Part shown: in pieces, positions 1-8,608 of the stretch
How the letters are laid out: each line of letters opens with the position of its first letter
Position numbering within the stretch: position 1 is the stretch's first letter
Source of the DNA: Bacillus sp. FJAT-52991
GTDB lineage: Bacteria > Bacillota > Bacilli > Bacillales > Domibacillaceae
Length of the DNA stretch: 64,000 nt
Direction: 5' to 3'
NCBI RefSeq assembly: GCF_037201805.1
Contig: NZ_CP147404.1
Location: 2,380,001-2,444,000 of the forward strand
Program-made: the position numbers and the translations under genes
The notes under the pieces: model-generated
Databases searched by the model: none
Told to the model about the DNA's origin: nothing
The model's input: only the letters and a program-made list of their open reading frames with translations

Positions 1-659
1 ATTTCCCATAGGCTCTCACAGTCGGCAATGCGAATCGGTTGAACTTCGATTCCATAGGCGGTTTTGTACGTATATTTCTCTTCACCTTCCATTTGAGGAA
101 GAGCCTCATGATCAAGAAATATGTACGTAATCCCAAATTGTTTTAAAAATACATCTATCCCTGAAGTATATGCACATTGTGGCAGCCATAGACCATTGGG
201 CGTACATTGAAAACAGGCTTGCCAAATTTGAATGGTTTGATGTAGTTGATAGCTGATCGCTTCTGGAGTTTGCAAAACCGTTAAGGGGAAATCACTGATC
301 GTTGAAGGATAAGCTGTTAAACGTCCACATTTCATATAATAGTTAAATGATTCTATCAATTCACCGTGCCATTCTGTCCAATGCTCAAATAATGATAAAT
401 GCTCTTCATCGTCTACACTAGAGAAATAATGTTCTGCAGCTGCTTTAAAGCTAGGTGATTGAAACCAGTTGATCATTAGTGGATTAAAAACAACGCCAAT
501 GTGTACACTGGGAGGAAGCTTTTTCAACAGATCTATTAATCCTAAATATTCTTTAAGTACTGCTTGAAGATAGGACGACGTTTCTTCTTGATTGAACAAA
601 AGAAACGGACGAAAAGGAACGGACGGCTGCAAAATAATAAAAGCTTGTTTTTCACTCAT
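1..659 (-). CDS. Glycoside hydrolase family 57-like protein, N-terminal part
   Basis: This gene runs off the left edge, so only about the first 220 residues are present. The start is the ATG at 659, preceded by GGAGGAAG, and it overlaps the end of the DUF4912 gene by 8 bp, which implies translational coupling. The translation has the early features of GH57 proteins: a start rich in hydrophobic strand residues, HIGVVFNP (compare the family's substrate-proximal strand), a long helical insert, and PNGLWLPQCAY near residue 170, which matches the family motif G-W-L-P-E-C. The usual glutamate is Q here. GH57 enzymes act on alpha-glucans (branching enzyme, amylase). The catalytic residues further downstream cannot be seen, so the substrate is not assignable. 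Confidence 0.7.
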   Translation of the reverse strand, partial: MSEKQAFIILQPSVPFRPFLLFNQEETSSYLQAVLKEYLGLIDLLKKLPPSVHIGVVFNPLMINWFQSPSFKAAAEHYFSSVDDEEHLSLFEHWTEWHGELIESFNYYMKCGRLTAYPSTISDFPLTVLQTPEAISYQLHQTIQIWQACFQCTPNGLWLPQCAYTSGIDVFLKQFGITYIFLDHEALPQMEGEEKYTYKTAYGIEVQPIRIADCESLWE

Positions 660-1368
660 GTTCTTCCTCCAATGAATATTCATAATAGGAATACGTGCTT
701 ATATGCTCGATCCAAAGTGGTCTTTTCGTTTCATCATTTCGATACCTTTCCATCGTTGAATACATCATGAATTGTTGAGCAGCCTGTTCATAAGGGGTGT
801 GAATCGGATTTGAACGAAGAAGAGGAAAAAAATCTTGTTGCCGGTTCAAGAATCCAATCTCACACACATAAGAACGATTTCTTTGCAAGCCTTTCACAAA
901 CCAATAATTGCTGTTTGTTGGCACTTTAAAGGCATACATATGGTGAGCATTGTTTCCGTTAAAAATGATGTCCGATACATCGTAAAGTCTTAAATCATAA
1001 GCTGGTTGATCAATCGGTAGTTGGAAAATACTCTGTATCGCTTGAATAAACCACTCTTCAAGTGTCCATTGACAAATCGCTCGGTTAGGTGAAGTAAGTG
1101 TAAGCGTTAAAAACCCAGCTGTAAAGCCTTCTATCTTTTCATCCTTCAAAGAGAATACAAAGGGATTTTTCTCTTCCTCTAACGAAGCCTGTTGCTTTTG
1201 GAACTTTTCCCATTGGTAACGAACCTTCCCGACAGAAATACCTAATATGTCAGCAATGTTTTGTATCGATTTTCCTTCGTTTTTTAACCTAATAATTTCC
1301 GCTTGCAACATTCTCACCCTATTCAGCATCATTTTCACTCTTCTTTTCATCGTAACACTGTCCGACAT
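652..1368 (-). CDS. DUF4912 domain protein with N-terminal helix-turn-helix
   Basis: The protein has a helix-turn-helix near residues 22-50 (sequence KSIQNIADILGISVGKVRYQW) of the type found in resolvases and sigma region 4. A DUF4912-like domain follows from about residue 115, recognisable by LRLYDVSDI, the central NYWFVKGL strand and the end motif RSNPIHTP. DUF4912 genes commonly sit beside GH57 genes, as here, where the two overlap by 8 bp. The function is unknown. The start is uncertain: the first 19 residues are basic and look like translated leader, and a TTG at 1308 has a better-spaced AGGGTG than the ATG at 1368. The true product may be about 218 residues. Confidence 0.75.
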   Translation of the reverse strand: MSDSVTMKRRVKMMLNRVRMLQAEIIRLKNEGKSIQNIADILGISVGKVRYQWEKFQKQQASLEEEKNPFVFSLKDEKIEGFTAGFLTLTLTSPNRAICQWTLEEWFIQAIQSIFQLPIDQPAYDLRLYDVSDIIFNGNNAHHMYAFKVPTNSNYWFVKGLQRNRSYVCEIGFLNRQQDFFPLLRSNPIHTPYEQAAQQFMMYSTMERYRNDETKRPLWIEHISTYSYYEYSLEEEHE

Positions 1369-1486
1369 GATCTACAATGTACACATATTGTCGCAATATG
1401 ACTATTTTTACCTAATGAAGCTAGTAGAAATAGACTAAATATGATATAAATAACATGAGCTATCAAACATCGAGGTGACGATATAA

Positions 1487-1852
1487 ATGTACGGATTAAT
1501 GATTGGCCTTGCCGCTGCTGCGGTCGTTTTTTTCCTTCTTTCACTTTTTCAAAAAGATCGCTATACCCAACTATCTAAAGAGGTGGAAGAACTGTCTATG
1601 CAGCATTTGCAAGAAAGCTATCAACTAAAACAAAAAATAAAGATATTAGAAGAGGAGCTTTTTTTAGACGGCTCTCTCGAATTAAATGGAGAAGCGTATA
1701 CGGAACAAACAAACATTAGTGCTATCATAAAAAATCAAGTGATCGCCCTATATTACCAAGGAACCAGTATAAACGCCATTGCCAAACAATCTTCTCTGTC
1801 CACAAAACAGGTGCAACAAATATTAAAACCGTATATGGAACAAAAGGAGTGA
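1487..1852 (+). CDS. Membrane-anchored coiled-coil protein with C-terminal HTH
   Basis: The 121-residue product has a transmembrane segment at about residues 3-18, a coiled-coil-like stretch at about 25-55 (QLSKEVEELS, QKIKILEEEL), and a helix-turn-helix-like end at about 78-115 (VIALYYQGTSINAIAKQSS). A GAGGTGACG ribosome site 9 bases before the ATG supports the start. Only 4 bp separate it from the next gene, so the two are probably cotranscribed. The position next to pst corresponds to the yqzD-yqzC pair of B. subtilis, but I assign this by place only. The HTH would face the cytoplasm if the N-terminus is outside. Function is unknown. Confidence 0.75.
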   Translation: MYGLMIGLAAAAVVFFLLSLFQKDRYTQLSKEVEELSMQHLQESYQLKQKIKILEEELFLDGSLELNGEAYTEQTNISAIIKNQVIALYYQGTSINAIAKQSSLSTKQVQQILKPYMEQKE

Positions 1853-1856
1853 AGTC

Positions 1857-2309
1857 ATGGATAAACAAACGACAAGAGCTTTCGCAGCTGGACTATTCAC
1901 TGCTTCACTAGCATTATTGTTCTATTCTCAAACAACATCGTCTCCCGAGACAACAGACAAAGCGATGATTGAAAAACTACAAGAGAAAGACTATGTCGTC
2001 TTATCAACGAAGGAATACGAGCAGCTTCAAAGCAAAACAGATCAGCTTTCTAAAGCTAAGGAAACAAAAGCAAAAACAGTAAACAGCAAAGAAAGCAACG
2101 AGCAATATTACACTCTACGAATTACCCCAGGCATGGACTCTTCAGAAATTGGTGAGACCCTTGAAAAAGCAGGTATGATTAAAAGTGCAGAAGAATTCAA
2201 TAGTTTCCTCACTAAAAATGACTACGCTGAAAAAATTCAAGTAGGCGAACATAAAATTTACTCCTCCATGACCATGAAACAAATAGCTGTTGTCTTAACG
2301 ACTAACTAG
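1857..2309 (+). CDS. Membrane-anchored protein with MltG/YceG-like domain
   Basis: The 150-residue protein starts with a transmembrane segment (about 8-25), then a polar and coiled region (about 35-80), and ends in a domain of about 65 residues (YYTLRITPGMDSSEIGETLE onward). This resembles the LysM-like domain that precedes the catalytic part of MltG/YceG endolytic transglycosylases: a Ser-Ser-Glu-Ile motif, then a loop ending in GEHKI and a final MTMKQIAVVL helix. The catalytic domain itself is absent, so no lytic activity should be inferred. It may bind peptidoglycan strands outside the membrane. AAGGAGTGA lies just before the ATG. It converges on pstB with a shared terminator between. Confidence 0.75.
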   Translation: MDKQTTRAFAAGLFTASLALLFYSQTTSSPETTDKAMIEKLQEKDYVVLSTKEYEQLQSKTDQLSKAKETKAKTVNSKESNEQYYTLRITPGMDSSEIGETLEKAGMIKSAEEFNSFLTKNDYAEKIQVGEHKIYSSMTMKQIAVVLTTN

Positions 2310-2324
2310 AGCGGATCACTTAAT

Positions 2325-2362
2325 AAAAAAGGTTAGCAGACCAATGACTGCTAACCTTTTTT
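2325..2362. terminator. Bidirectional terminator between convergent genes
   Basis: A perfect 9-bp stem (GGTTAGCAG and CTGCTAACC) with an 8-base loop is flanked by A6 on the left and T6 on the right, so it can end transcripts from both the MltG-like gene and pstB. Confidence 0.9.
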
Positions 2363-2367
2363 CGTGC

Positions 2368-3168
2368 TTATCCGAATCTTCCTGAAATATAATCTTCTGT
2401 ACGAGTATCTTGAGGACTATTGAAGATCGTTTCTGTATCACTAAACTCTACGACTTCACCACTTAAGAAGAACGCCGTTTTGTCAGAAATACGGGCGGCC
2501 TGTTGCATATTGTGTGTCACAATAATGATCGAGTACTGCTCTTTTAATTCTTGGATTAACTCTTCCACCTTTAACGTTGACACTGGATCAAGAGCAGAAG
2601 TTGGCTCATCCATTAAAATAACATCTGGCTCTAGTGCTAAACAACGTGCGATACATAAACGTTGTTGCTGACCTCCAGATAATCCGTAAGCTGGATCATG
2701 AATACGATCTTTGACCTCATCCCATAAAGCAGCTCCACGTAAACTTTTTTCAACAGTTTCACTAACGATTTGTTTATCTTTAATACCATGAATTTTTAAA
2801 CCGAAAGCGATATTTTCATAAATTGATTTTGGAAATGGGTTTGGTTTTTGGAATACCATCCCTACTCTAGTACGTAACTCTTCTACAAGAAAATCTTTGC
2901 TGAAAATATCACGTCCACGATATTCAATTACACCCGAAGTTTTCACATCTGGTACAAGGTCAATCATTCGATTAAGTGTTTTAATATATGTGGATTTTCC
3001 ACAGCCAGAAGGACCGATGATTGCGGTAACTTCTTTCTCGTTAATTTCTAAATTAATATTTTTTAGGGCATGATGACTTCCATACCAAAGATTACAATTT
3101 TTTGTATTGTACACAGCTCTGTTTTCGTTAGCTGCTTTCTTTTCACCTTTCACTACCTCTAGTGCCAT
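2368..3168 (-). CDS. pstB: Phosphate ABC transporter ATP-binding protein PstB
   Basis: PstB is the ATPase that powers high-affinity phosphate import through PstCA. Walker A (GPSGCGKST) is at about residues 52-60, the ABC signature LSGGQQQR at 163-170, Walker B VILMDEPT at 183-190, and the switch histidine in [12 protein letters not shown]. The 266-residue length is typical. I start at the ATG at 3168 because GAGGGAAAATCA precedes it. An in-frame TTG at 3183 would place that ribosome site inside the protein. It is the last gene of pstS-pstC-pstA-pstB. Only one pstB is present, where B. subtilis has two, and no phoU follows. Confidence 0.97.
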   Translation of the reverse strand: MALEVVKGEKKAANENRAVYNTKNCNLWYGSHHALKNINLEINEKEVTAIIGPSGCGKSTYIKTLNRMIDLVPDVKTSGVIEYRGRDIFSKDFLVEELRTRVGMVFQKPNPFPKSIYENIAFGLKIHGIKDKQIVSETVEKSLRGAALWDEVKDRIHDPAYGLSGGQQQRLCIARCLALEPDVILMDEPTSALDPVSTLKVEELIQELKEQYSIIIVTHNMQQAARISDKTAFFLSGEVVEFSDTETIFNSPQDTRTEDYISGRFG

Positions 3169-3204
3169 TGATTTTCCCTCCAATTAGTTTTGCTTCAGTA
3201 TGAG

Positions 3205-4095
3205 TTAATATCTTTGTTGATATCGATTGCGGATCCACACAGCGACAGAATTCATCAAAATCAGAATGATAAGAAGAACGATAATACCAGCTGCAGCTAA
3301 TAAATGGAATTCTTCTTGAGGTCTACTAGTCCAGTTATAAATTTGCATTGGTAAAGCTGTAAACTGGTCAAAAACAGACTTAGGTAAAAACGCAACAAAT
3401 GTTGGAATTCCGATAACTACAAGCGGAGCTGTTTCTCCAATCGCCCTCGAAAAGGCTAAGATACTTCCGGTTAATATCCCAGGAAGAGCTGATGGAAGAA
3501 CTACTCGTAAAATCGTTTGCCACTTTGTAGCTCCAAGCCCAAAGGACGCTTCTTTCAATTCATTTGGCACTGCCCGAATCGCCTCTTGTGAAGCAACAAT
3601 AATAACTGGAAGAATTAACAAACTCATCGTCAATCCTGCGGCCAAAACACTGTTGCCAAGGGCTAACATACGGACGAAAATAGTTAAGCCTAGTAAACCG
3701 AAAACAACAGACGGTACACCAGCAAGATTGGAAATGTTCATTTGAATCCATTGAGTCATCCGATTCTTCTTGGCGTATTCCTCAAGATAAATGGCCGAAC
3801 CTACACCTAACAAGGTAGAAATAGGCACAACAACAGCCATCATCCAAAGAGTCCCGATAAGTGCTGCCTTAATTCCAGCTTGTTCCGGGCGTCTCGAAGC
3901 AAAATTCGTCAAGAAATCCCAGGATAGATAAGCAGCTCCTTGAGAGAAAATTCGAACAAGAAGAATGATTAAAATGATTGATGTAAGGACCGTTGCTGCA
4001 AAGAAAAGGCCTTTATACAAATTATTCTTCATAAGACGTGTAGGGATATTCCCTACCATTTCATCTGTATTAATCTGCTTTTGGACATTTTGCAT
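3205..4095 (-). CDS. pstA: Phosphate ABC transporter permease PstA
   Basis: This is the second inner-membrane permease of the Pst importer. The 296 residues contain about six hydrophobic segments, beginning at about residue 30. The binding-protein-dependent transport signature is the EAA loop around EASFGLGATKWQTILRVVLP, which docks on PstB. AGGGAGGAAT precedes the ATG. The stop of pstC (4096) directly abuts this start, so translation is coupled. It pairs with PstC to form the channel. Confidence 0.97.
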   Translation of the reverse strand: MQNVQKQINTDEMVGNIPTRLMKNNLYKGLFFAATVLTSIILIILLVRIFSQGAAYLSWDFLTNFASRRPEQAGIKAALIGTLWMMAVVVPISTLLGVGSAIYLEEYAKKNRMTQWIQMNISNLAGVPSVVFGLLGLTIFVRMLALGNSVLAAGLTMSLLILPVIIVASQEAIRAVPNELKEASFGLGATKWQTILRVVLPSALPGILTGSILAFSRAIGETAPLVVIGIPTFVAFLPKSVFDQFTALPMQIYNWTSRPQEEFHLLAAAGIIVLLIILILMNSVAVWIRNRYQQRY

Positions 4096-5040
4096 TTAAT
4101 ATTCCTCCCTAAAACGCTTGGAGACGCGTCCAGCTATAACATTCATGGCCAATGTGAAAATAAATAAAGTAAAACCAACAGCATAAATACTGTAATAAAT
4201 CGTCGTACCAAATCCTGCATCACCTGTACTTACTTGAACAATGTAAGATGTCATTGTTTGTAAAGAAGACGTCAAATCTAGTGAAGCAGTTGGAGTTGAG
4301 CCTCCTGCAATGGTCACGATCATCGTTTCACCGATGGCACGAGAAATGGCTAATACAATAGAAGCAAGAATCCCTGATAAAGCAGCTGGGATGGCTACCC
4401 TCCAAGTCATTTCCCACTTCGTTGCTCCAAGCGCTAAAGCTCCTTGACGAACGGATTGAGGAACTGATGAAAGTGCATCTTCTGAAAGAGATACAATCAT
4501 TGGAATAATCATAATCCCTACAACAATCCCTGGACTAATCGCATTAAACATTTCCACTGAAGGGAAAATAGATCGCAATAAAGGAGTGACAAATGTTAGA
4601 GCGAAGAAACCATAAACAATAGTAGGTACACCCGCTAACACCTCTAAAACTGGCTTCATAATTTTTCTAACTCTTTCTGAAGCATATTCACTTAAATAAA
4701 TGGCAACAGCCAAGCCAATTGGCACTGCAGTTACGGAAGCGATTATTGTAATTTTTAACGTTCCAATGACCAAAGGCAAAATACCATATGTGGCTTCAGA
4801 TTCAGAGAATGGATACCATTCTTTAGCTGTAAAAAACTCAACTATTGAAACTTCACGGAAAAACGTAAACGTTTCAAAAATTAGCGTCAACACAATGCCG
4901 ATCGTTGTTAATACGGATACAGCAGCCATAATAAACAGTATGACTGGAATAATCTTTTCGCTTCTGTTCAAAAAACCGCTTTTATATTTTTTCTCAAGCA
5001 ATTCTTGAACTGGGCTCATTTTCTTCTCAACTGTTTTCAA
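4096..5040 (-). CDS. pstC: Phosphate ABC transporter permease PstC
   Basis: This is the first permease subunit of the Pst phosphate importer. It has about six transmembrane segments starting near residue 28, a long periplasm-facing loop around KEWYPFSES, and the EAA loop near GALALGATKWEMTWRVAIP. I start at the TTG at 5040, which has AAGGGAGT seven bases upstream, giving 314 residues. A longer reading frame to 5094 would include the ribosome site and the intergenic sequence. It lies 90 bp after pstS, and the pstC stop touches the pstA start. Confidence 0.95.
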   Translation of the reverse strand: MKTVEKKMSPVQELLEKKYKSGFLNRSEKIIPVILFIMAAVSVLTTIGIVLTLIFETFTFFREVSIVEFFTAKEWYPFSESEATYGILPLVIGTLKITIIASVTAVPIGLAVAIYLSEYASERVRKIMKPVLEVLAGVPTIVYGFFALTFVTPLLRSIFPSVEMFNAISPGIVVGIMIIPMIVSLSEDALSSVPQSVRQGALALGATKWEMTWRVAIPAALSGILASIVLAISRAIGETMIVTIAGGSTPTASLDLTSSLQTMTSYIVQVSTGDAGFGTTIYYSIYAVGFTLFIFTLAMNVIAGRVSKRFREEY

Positions 5041-5130
5041 AATGAATACTCCCTTCAACCCAATAATAAGATGGAAAGCGGATTCGCTTCCCATCTTACG
5101 GAATTATAATCCTTTATCCGCTAAAACCCC

Positions 5131-6105
5131 TTATTTCTTTAATCCTTCTAATGTTTCCAATGCTTTTGTATATTCTTCATCTGGAAGTTTTACATAACCG
5201 ACTTCCTCTGATAATGCACCTGCATTTTCAAGAGCAAATTTCACGTAGTCATATACCGCTTCGTCTTCAGCTACAGCTTTGTTAGATACATATGTGTATA
5301 GTGGACGAGATAATGGTGCATATTCTCCACTTTCGATTGTTTCGTTTGTTGGCTCAACCGGCCCTTTACCTCCGTCAATTGGAACCACTTTTAATTCATC
5401 TTTGTTTTCTAAGTAGTAAGCATAACCGAAGTAACCAATTGCGTTTTTATCGCCAGTTACACCTTGTACAAGTACGTTGTCATCTTCAGATAAAGTAGCG
5501 CCTTTATCAATTTGTTGCTCTTCAAGGATTACTTCATCAAAGTAATCAAATGTACCGGAATCTGTACCAGGAGAATACAATTTAATTTCTTCTTCTGGCC
5601 ATCCTTCACGGATATCCGACCATTTTTTCGGTTTGCCGTTATCTACCCACATTTTTTGCAATTCTTCAACCGTTAAATGATCAACCCAGTCATTATCCTT
5701 GTTCACTACTACTGAAAGACCATCAAATGCAAGCTTGAATTCAGTGAAATCAACTTTCTTCTCTTCTAAAGATGCTTTCTCTTCATCTTTAATTGGACGG
5801 GAAGCGTTGGTCAATTGTGTTTCACCCGCGATGAACTTTTCAAATCCGCCGCCAGTTCCAGAGAAACCAACAGTTACTTTCACATCAGGCTGCTCCATCA
5901 TATACTCTTCAGATACAGCTTCCATGATTGGATAAACGGTAGAAGATCCATCCACTTGAATGTTACCTTGCAGTTGCTTATCCGTTTCTCCTGCTTGCTC
6001 AGTTGTTTCTTTCTTCTCTTCTCCACCTGTGCCGCTGTTACATGCACCTAATACTAAAGCAGATCCAAGCATAGCAGATACAGCAAGAACTTTTACTGGT
6101 TTCAT
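5131..6105 (-). CDS. pstS: Phosphate-binding lipoprotein PstS
   Basis: PstS captures phosphate outside the membrane and hands it to PstCA. The protein starts with a lipoprotein signal peptide with the lipobox LVLGAC, giving an N-terminal lipid-modified Cys22. Phosphate-contacting loops are visible as VDGSSTVYP, GFSGTGGGFEKF and PGTDSGTFDYF. The ATG at 6105 has AGGGGGAAATTAG upstream; the longer frame to 6156 would put 17 residues before the signal peptide. The 324-residue size is usual. A Pho box about 65 bp upstream indicates PhoP-dependent induction under phosphate limitation. Confidence 0.97.
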   Translation of the reverse strand: MKPVKVLAVSAMLGSALVLGACNSGTGGEEKKETTEQAGETDKQLQGNIQVDGSSTVYPIMEAVSEEYMMEQPDVKVTVGFSGTGGGFEKFIAGETQLTNASRPIKDEEKASLEEKKVDFTEFKLAFDGLSVVVNKDNDWVDHLTVEELQKMWVDNGKPKKWSDIREGWPEEEIKLYSPGTDSGTFDYFDEVILEEQQIDKGATLSEDDNVLVQGVTGDKNAIGYFGYAYYLENKDELKVVPIDGGKGPVEPTNETIESGEYAPLSRPLYTYVSNKAVAEDEAVYDYVKFALENAGALSEEVGYVKLPDEEYTKALETLEGLKK

Positions 6106-6171
6106 CTCTAATTTCCCCCTAAAAAATGTTTGTTTTTGTTTTTTGCTACAGTACACAGATTAACGAAGGAG

Positions 6172-6210
6172 TATTAATCCCGTTTTAATGTAATGTAAAG
6201 CTTTTGTAAA
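6172..6210 (-). promoter_or_regulatory. Pho box (PhoP binding repeats) of the pst operon
   Basis: Reading the minus strand, four direct hexamers occur at an exact 11-base period: TTTACA, TTTACA, TTAAAA and TTAATA, each followed by a 5-base spacer. This matches the B. subtilis PhoP consensus of TT(A/C/T)ACA repeats spaced by about 5 bases upstream of Pho promoters. The pstS start lies about 65 bp downstream. Confidence 0.85.
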
Positions 6211-6230
6211 TGATAGACTTTTCCATACAA

Positions 6231-6264
6231 AAAACACCCGATTTATTCCAAAATCGGGTGTTTT
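6231..6264 (-). terminator. Terminator after pbpA
   Basis: On the minus strand AACACCCGATTT pairs with AAATCGGGTGTT around a short loop and is followed by T6. It lies directly after the pbpA stop and separates that gene from the pst promoter. Confidence 0.88.
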
Positions 6265-6267
6265 CGA

Positions 6268-8448
6268 CTACTCTTCTTCTTTATTTTCCTTGTCATCTTT
6301 TAGCTGTATATCTTGTTCAACGACCACATCAGATGTTTCGTTCTTCATTCTTTCTTCTTTCAGCTTAAAATATTCATCTAAAATTCTTCTACCAATAACA
6401 TTATTTATAGAAGACTTTCCTTTCCCCTCATATACCCAAGGAACAACAACTGAAAAAGCTACTTCTGGATTGTCATAAGGTGCATAGCCAACAAGCGTCA
6501 CATTCCAAGTCATTGGCAGTTCTTGACCATTTTCTAAGTATTGTTCACGCTTCGGTCCATCATAAACACCCTCTGCCGTTCCTGTCTTACCTGCAGGGTT
6601 ATACGGAGCACTAGCAAAATATCTTCTAGCAGTCCCCTTTGAACCATTCATTACTAAGCGAAACCCATCTTGTACACTTTGTATCTCATTCGGTGTGGCG
6701 TCTAATCGATTCAATACTTCTGGTTGAGTTTCTTTAGCAACCGGCCCTAATTTATTCGCTTCTGTATGTGGTTCACGAACTTCTTTCACAATATAAGGTT
6801 TCATTCGATAACCACCGTTTGCAATGGTAGATACATATTGAGCTAATTGAAGTGGAGTATACGTATCAAACTGACCAATAGCAAAGTCAAGAATTTTCCC
6901 AGGCTCAGACAAATTTATTTTTCCTTGGAAGCCAGTTTGTTCATTTGGCAAGTCAATGCCAGTAGGAACACCAAGGCCAAATTGAGCAAAGTGGTTTCGC
7001 ATCGTTGCAAATCCCTCTTCCAAATTCAGCTTCAAGCTCGAATTCGGAATATATTTTCCTCCGGCTATTTCAATAGCCGTTTTAAACATGTATACGTTAG
7101 AAGAGCGCATTAAAGCCGTTTTTTCGTCTACTGCTACAGCTCCATGCCGGTTAAAGGCGGAACTCTTCGTTTTATTGGTTCCTTTAAATTTCAATGGTTC
7201 ATCTACAATATAGTCACCAGGCTCATTGACTCCTGTCATAAATCCTGTTAATACAGTTGCCCCCTTCACAGCCGACCCCATCGTATAAGAAGTCGTCATA
7301 TTCCCAAGGGAAAAGTCAAGCATTTCTGTCTTGCCGTCTTCATTCGTTTCCAGTTTCTTCCCTGACATGGCGAGTATTTCACCCGTATTCGGATCCATCA
7401 TCGTTACAAATGCACGATCAAGAAGATGACGGCCATAGAGCGATTTCTCCTTTCTTAATTCCTCTTCAACAATCTTATCCACTGCTTGTTGAAGTTCCAT
7501 ATCAATCGTTAATACTAGATCATTTCCACGCTGACCTTCGCGAATGACTTCAGAATCCAATACATTTCCAGACTTATCTGTTACATTTTTCACTTTTGTT
7601 TTCTGGCCGCGAAGTACGTCTTCATATTGATATTCAATATAGCTTTTTCCTACGCGATCATTTCGGCTATATCCTCTTGAAGTATAATAATCGACCATTT
7701 CTTTCGGTAACCCTTCCTTTGAAGAGGAAATATTACCAATAACTGTCTTTAGTGTATTGTCATACACATAAAAACGTTCCCAATCTGTCGTTGTATTCAC
7801 GCCAGGTAAGGAATCTAAGTTCTCACTAACAACTGCATACTCTTCTTCTGTCACATTTTTATTTTTGACAATTTGCGGAGTCATCGCGTACCCTGTAGTA
7901 AATTCACGATAAATCGCCAATATTTCTAGTTCTTCTGCTGTCAATTCTTTCAAATCTTCTTCCGTCACACGATCAACTTCCATTTGATAAATTTTCGTCT
8001 CATCAATTTCGTTTTCTTTATATTGCTTCCATTCTTTCTCCGTGATTTTATCTTTTCCTTTTTCTGGATTTTTCATCAACCAGAAATCTTTTTTATCACG
8101 TTCTGTGACTTGATCCGTTTCTTTGTCAATGAGCTTTGCCAGTTTTGTTGCTGTTTTGAGCATCTCTTCTTGTGTTGCTCCTTTAGATCGCGTATACGTA
8201 ATCGCGTTTTGCGGTACGTTGTCTACAACGACTTTTCCATCTCTATCATAAATCTTTCCTCTAGGCACACTCGCATTCACTGTTACGTCTTCTGTCCGTT
8301 CTATTTTTCTTTGATAATCTTCCCCCTGGACAATTTGTACAATCCCCAGTCTGAAAATTAATAGAGAAAAAAGCAAAAAGACAACGAAGAACATAATGTT
8401 CATTCGCAAAGGGACATGCGTCTTCCTTTTGTTCTTTGTCTTTTTCAA
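6268..8448 (-). CDS. pbpA: Penicillin-binding protein 2A-type transpeptidase
   Basis: This is a class B penicillin-binding protein, a membrane-anchored transpeptidase that cross-links peptidoglycan during side-wall growth. It has a transmembrane anchor at about residues 17-38, a dimerisation domain, and a transpeptidase domain from about 315. The three active-site motifs are present: SAVK at 392-395 with nucleophile Ser392, SSN at 449-451, and KTGT at 621-624. The 726-residue length and the place directly upstream of pstS match B. subtilis pbpA (yqgF). The C-terminal tail after about 700 is highly acidic and charged. The start is a TTG with AGAGGG somewhat far upstream. Confidence 0.93.
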   Translation of the reverse strand: MKKTKNKRKTHVPLRMNIMFFVVFLLFSLLIFRLGIVQIVQGEDYQRKIERTEDVTVNASVPRGKIYDRDGKVVVDNVPQNAITYTRSKGATQEEMLKTATKLAKLIDKETDQVTERDKKDFWLMKNPEKGKDKITEKEWKQYKENEIDETKIYQMEVDRVTEEDLKELTAEELEILAIYREFTTGYAMTPQIVKNKNVTEEEYAVVSENLDSLPGVNTTTDWERFYVYDNTLKTVIGNISSSKEGLPKEMVDYYTSRGYSRNDRVGKSYIEYQYEDVLRGQKTKVKNVTDKSGNVLDSEVIREGQRGNDLVLTIDMELQQAVDKIVEEELRKEKSLYGRHLLDRAFVTMMDPNTGEILAMSGKKLETNEDGKTEMLDFSLGNMTTSYTMGSAVKGATVLTGFMTGVNEPGDYIVDEPLKFKGTNKTKSSAFNRHGAVAVDEKTALMRSSNVYMFKTAIEIAGGKYIPNSSLKLNLEEGFATMRNHFAQFGLGVPTGIDLPNEQTGFQGKINLSEPGKILDFAIGQFDTYTPLQLAQYVSTIANGGYRMKPYIVKEVREPHTEANKLGPVAKETQPEVLNRLDATPNEIQSVQDGFRLVMNGSKGTARRYFASAPYNPAGKTGTAEGVYDGPKREQYLENGQELPMTWNVTLVGYAPYDNPEVAFSVVVPWVYEGKGKSSINNVIGRRILDEYFKLKEERMKNETSDVVVEQDIQLKDDKENKEEE

Positions 8449-8572
8449 CTGTCACAACCCTCTCTAAATCATTCCTTTTTACATTCTTTATTTTAACGAA
8501 GTTTGTGTATTTTTTCTACTGATAGCTAGAAGAAACTTTCTTCCACATATCATAGCCGGATAAATGAAAGAA

Positions 8573-8595
8573 AGCGAAGCAGTAACTACTTCGCT
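8573..8595 (-). terminator. Probable terminator after the yqgE-like gene
   Basis: AGCGAAGTAGTTACTGCTTCGCT forms an 8-9 bp stem on the minus strand followed by TTTCTTTC. It lies 14 bp after the stop of the MFS gene. Confidence 0.7.
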
Positions 8596-8608
8596 CATTT
8601 TTCCACTT

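Noticed and set aside
7984..8361. Plus-strand open frame opposite pbpA
   Set aside because: It is antisense to a clearly coding gene, with Phe- and Leu-rich sequence that simply reflects the opposite strand of Lys/Glu-rich codons.
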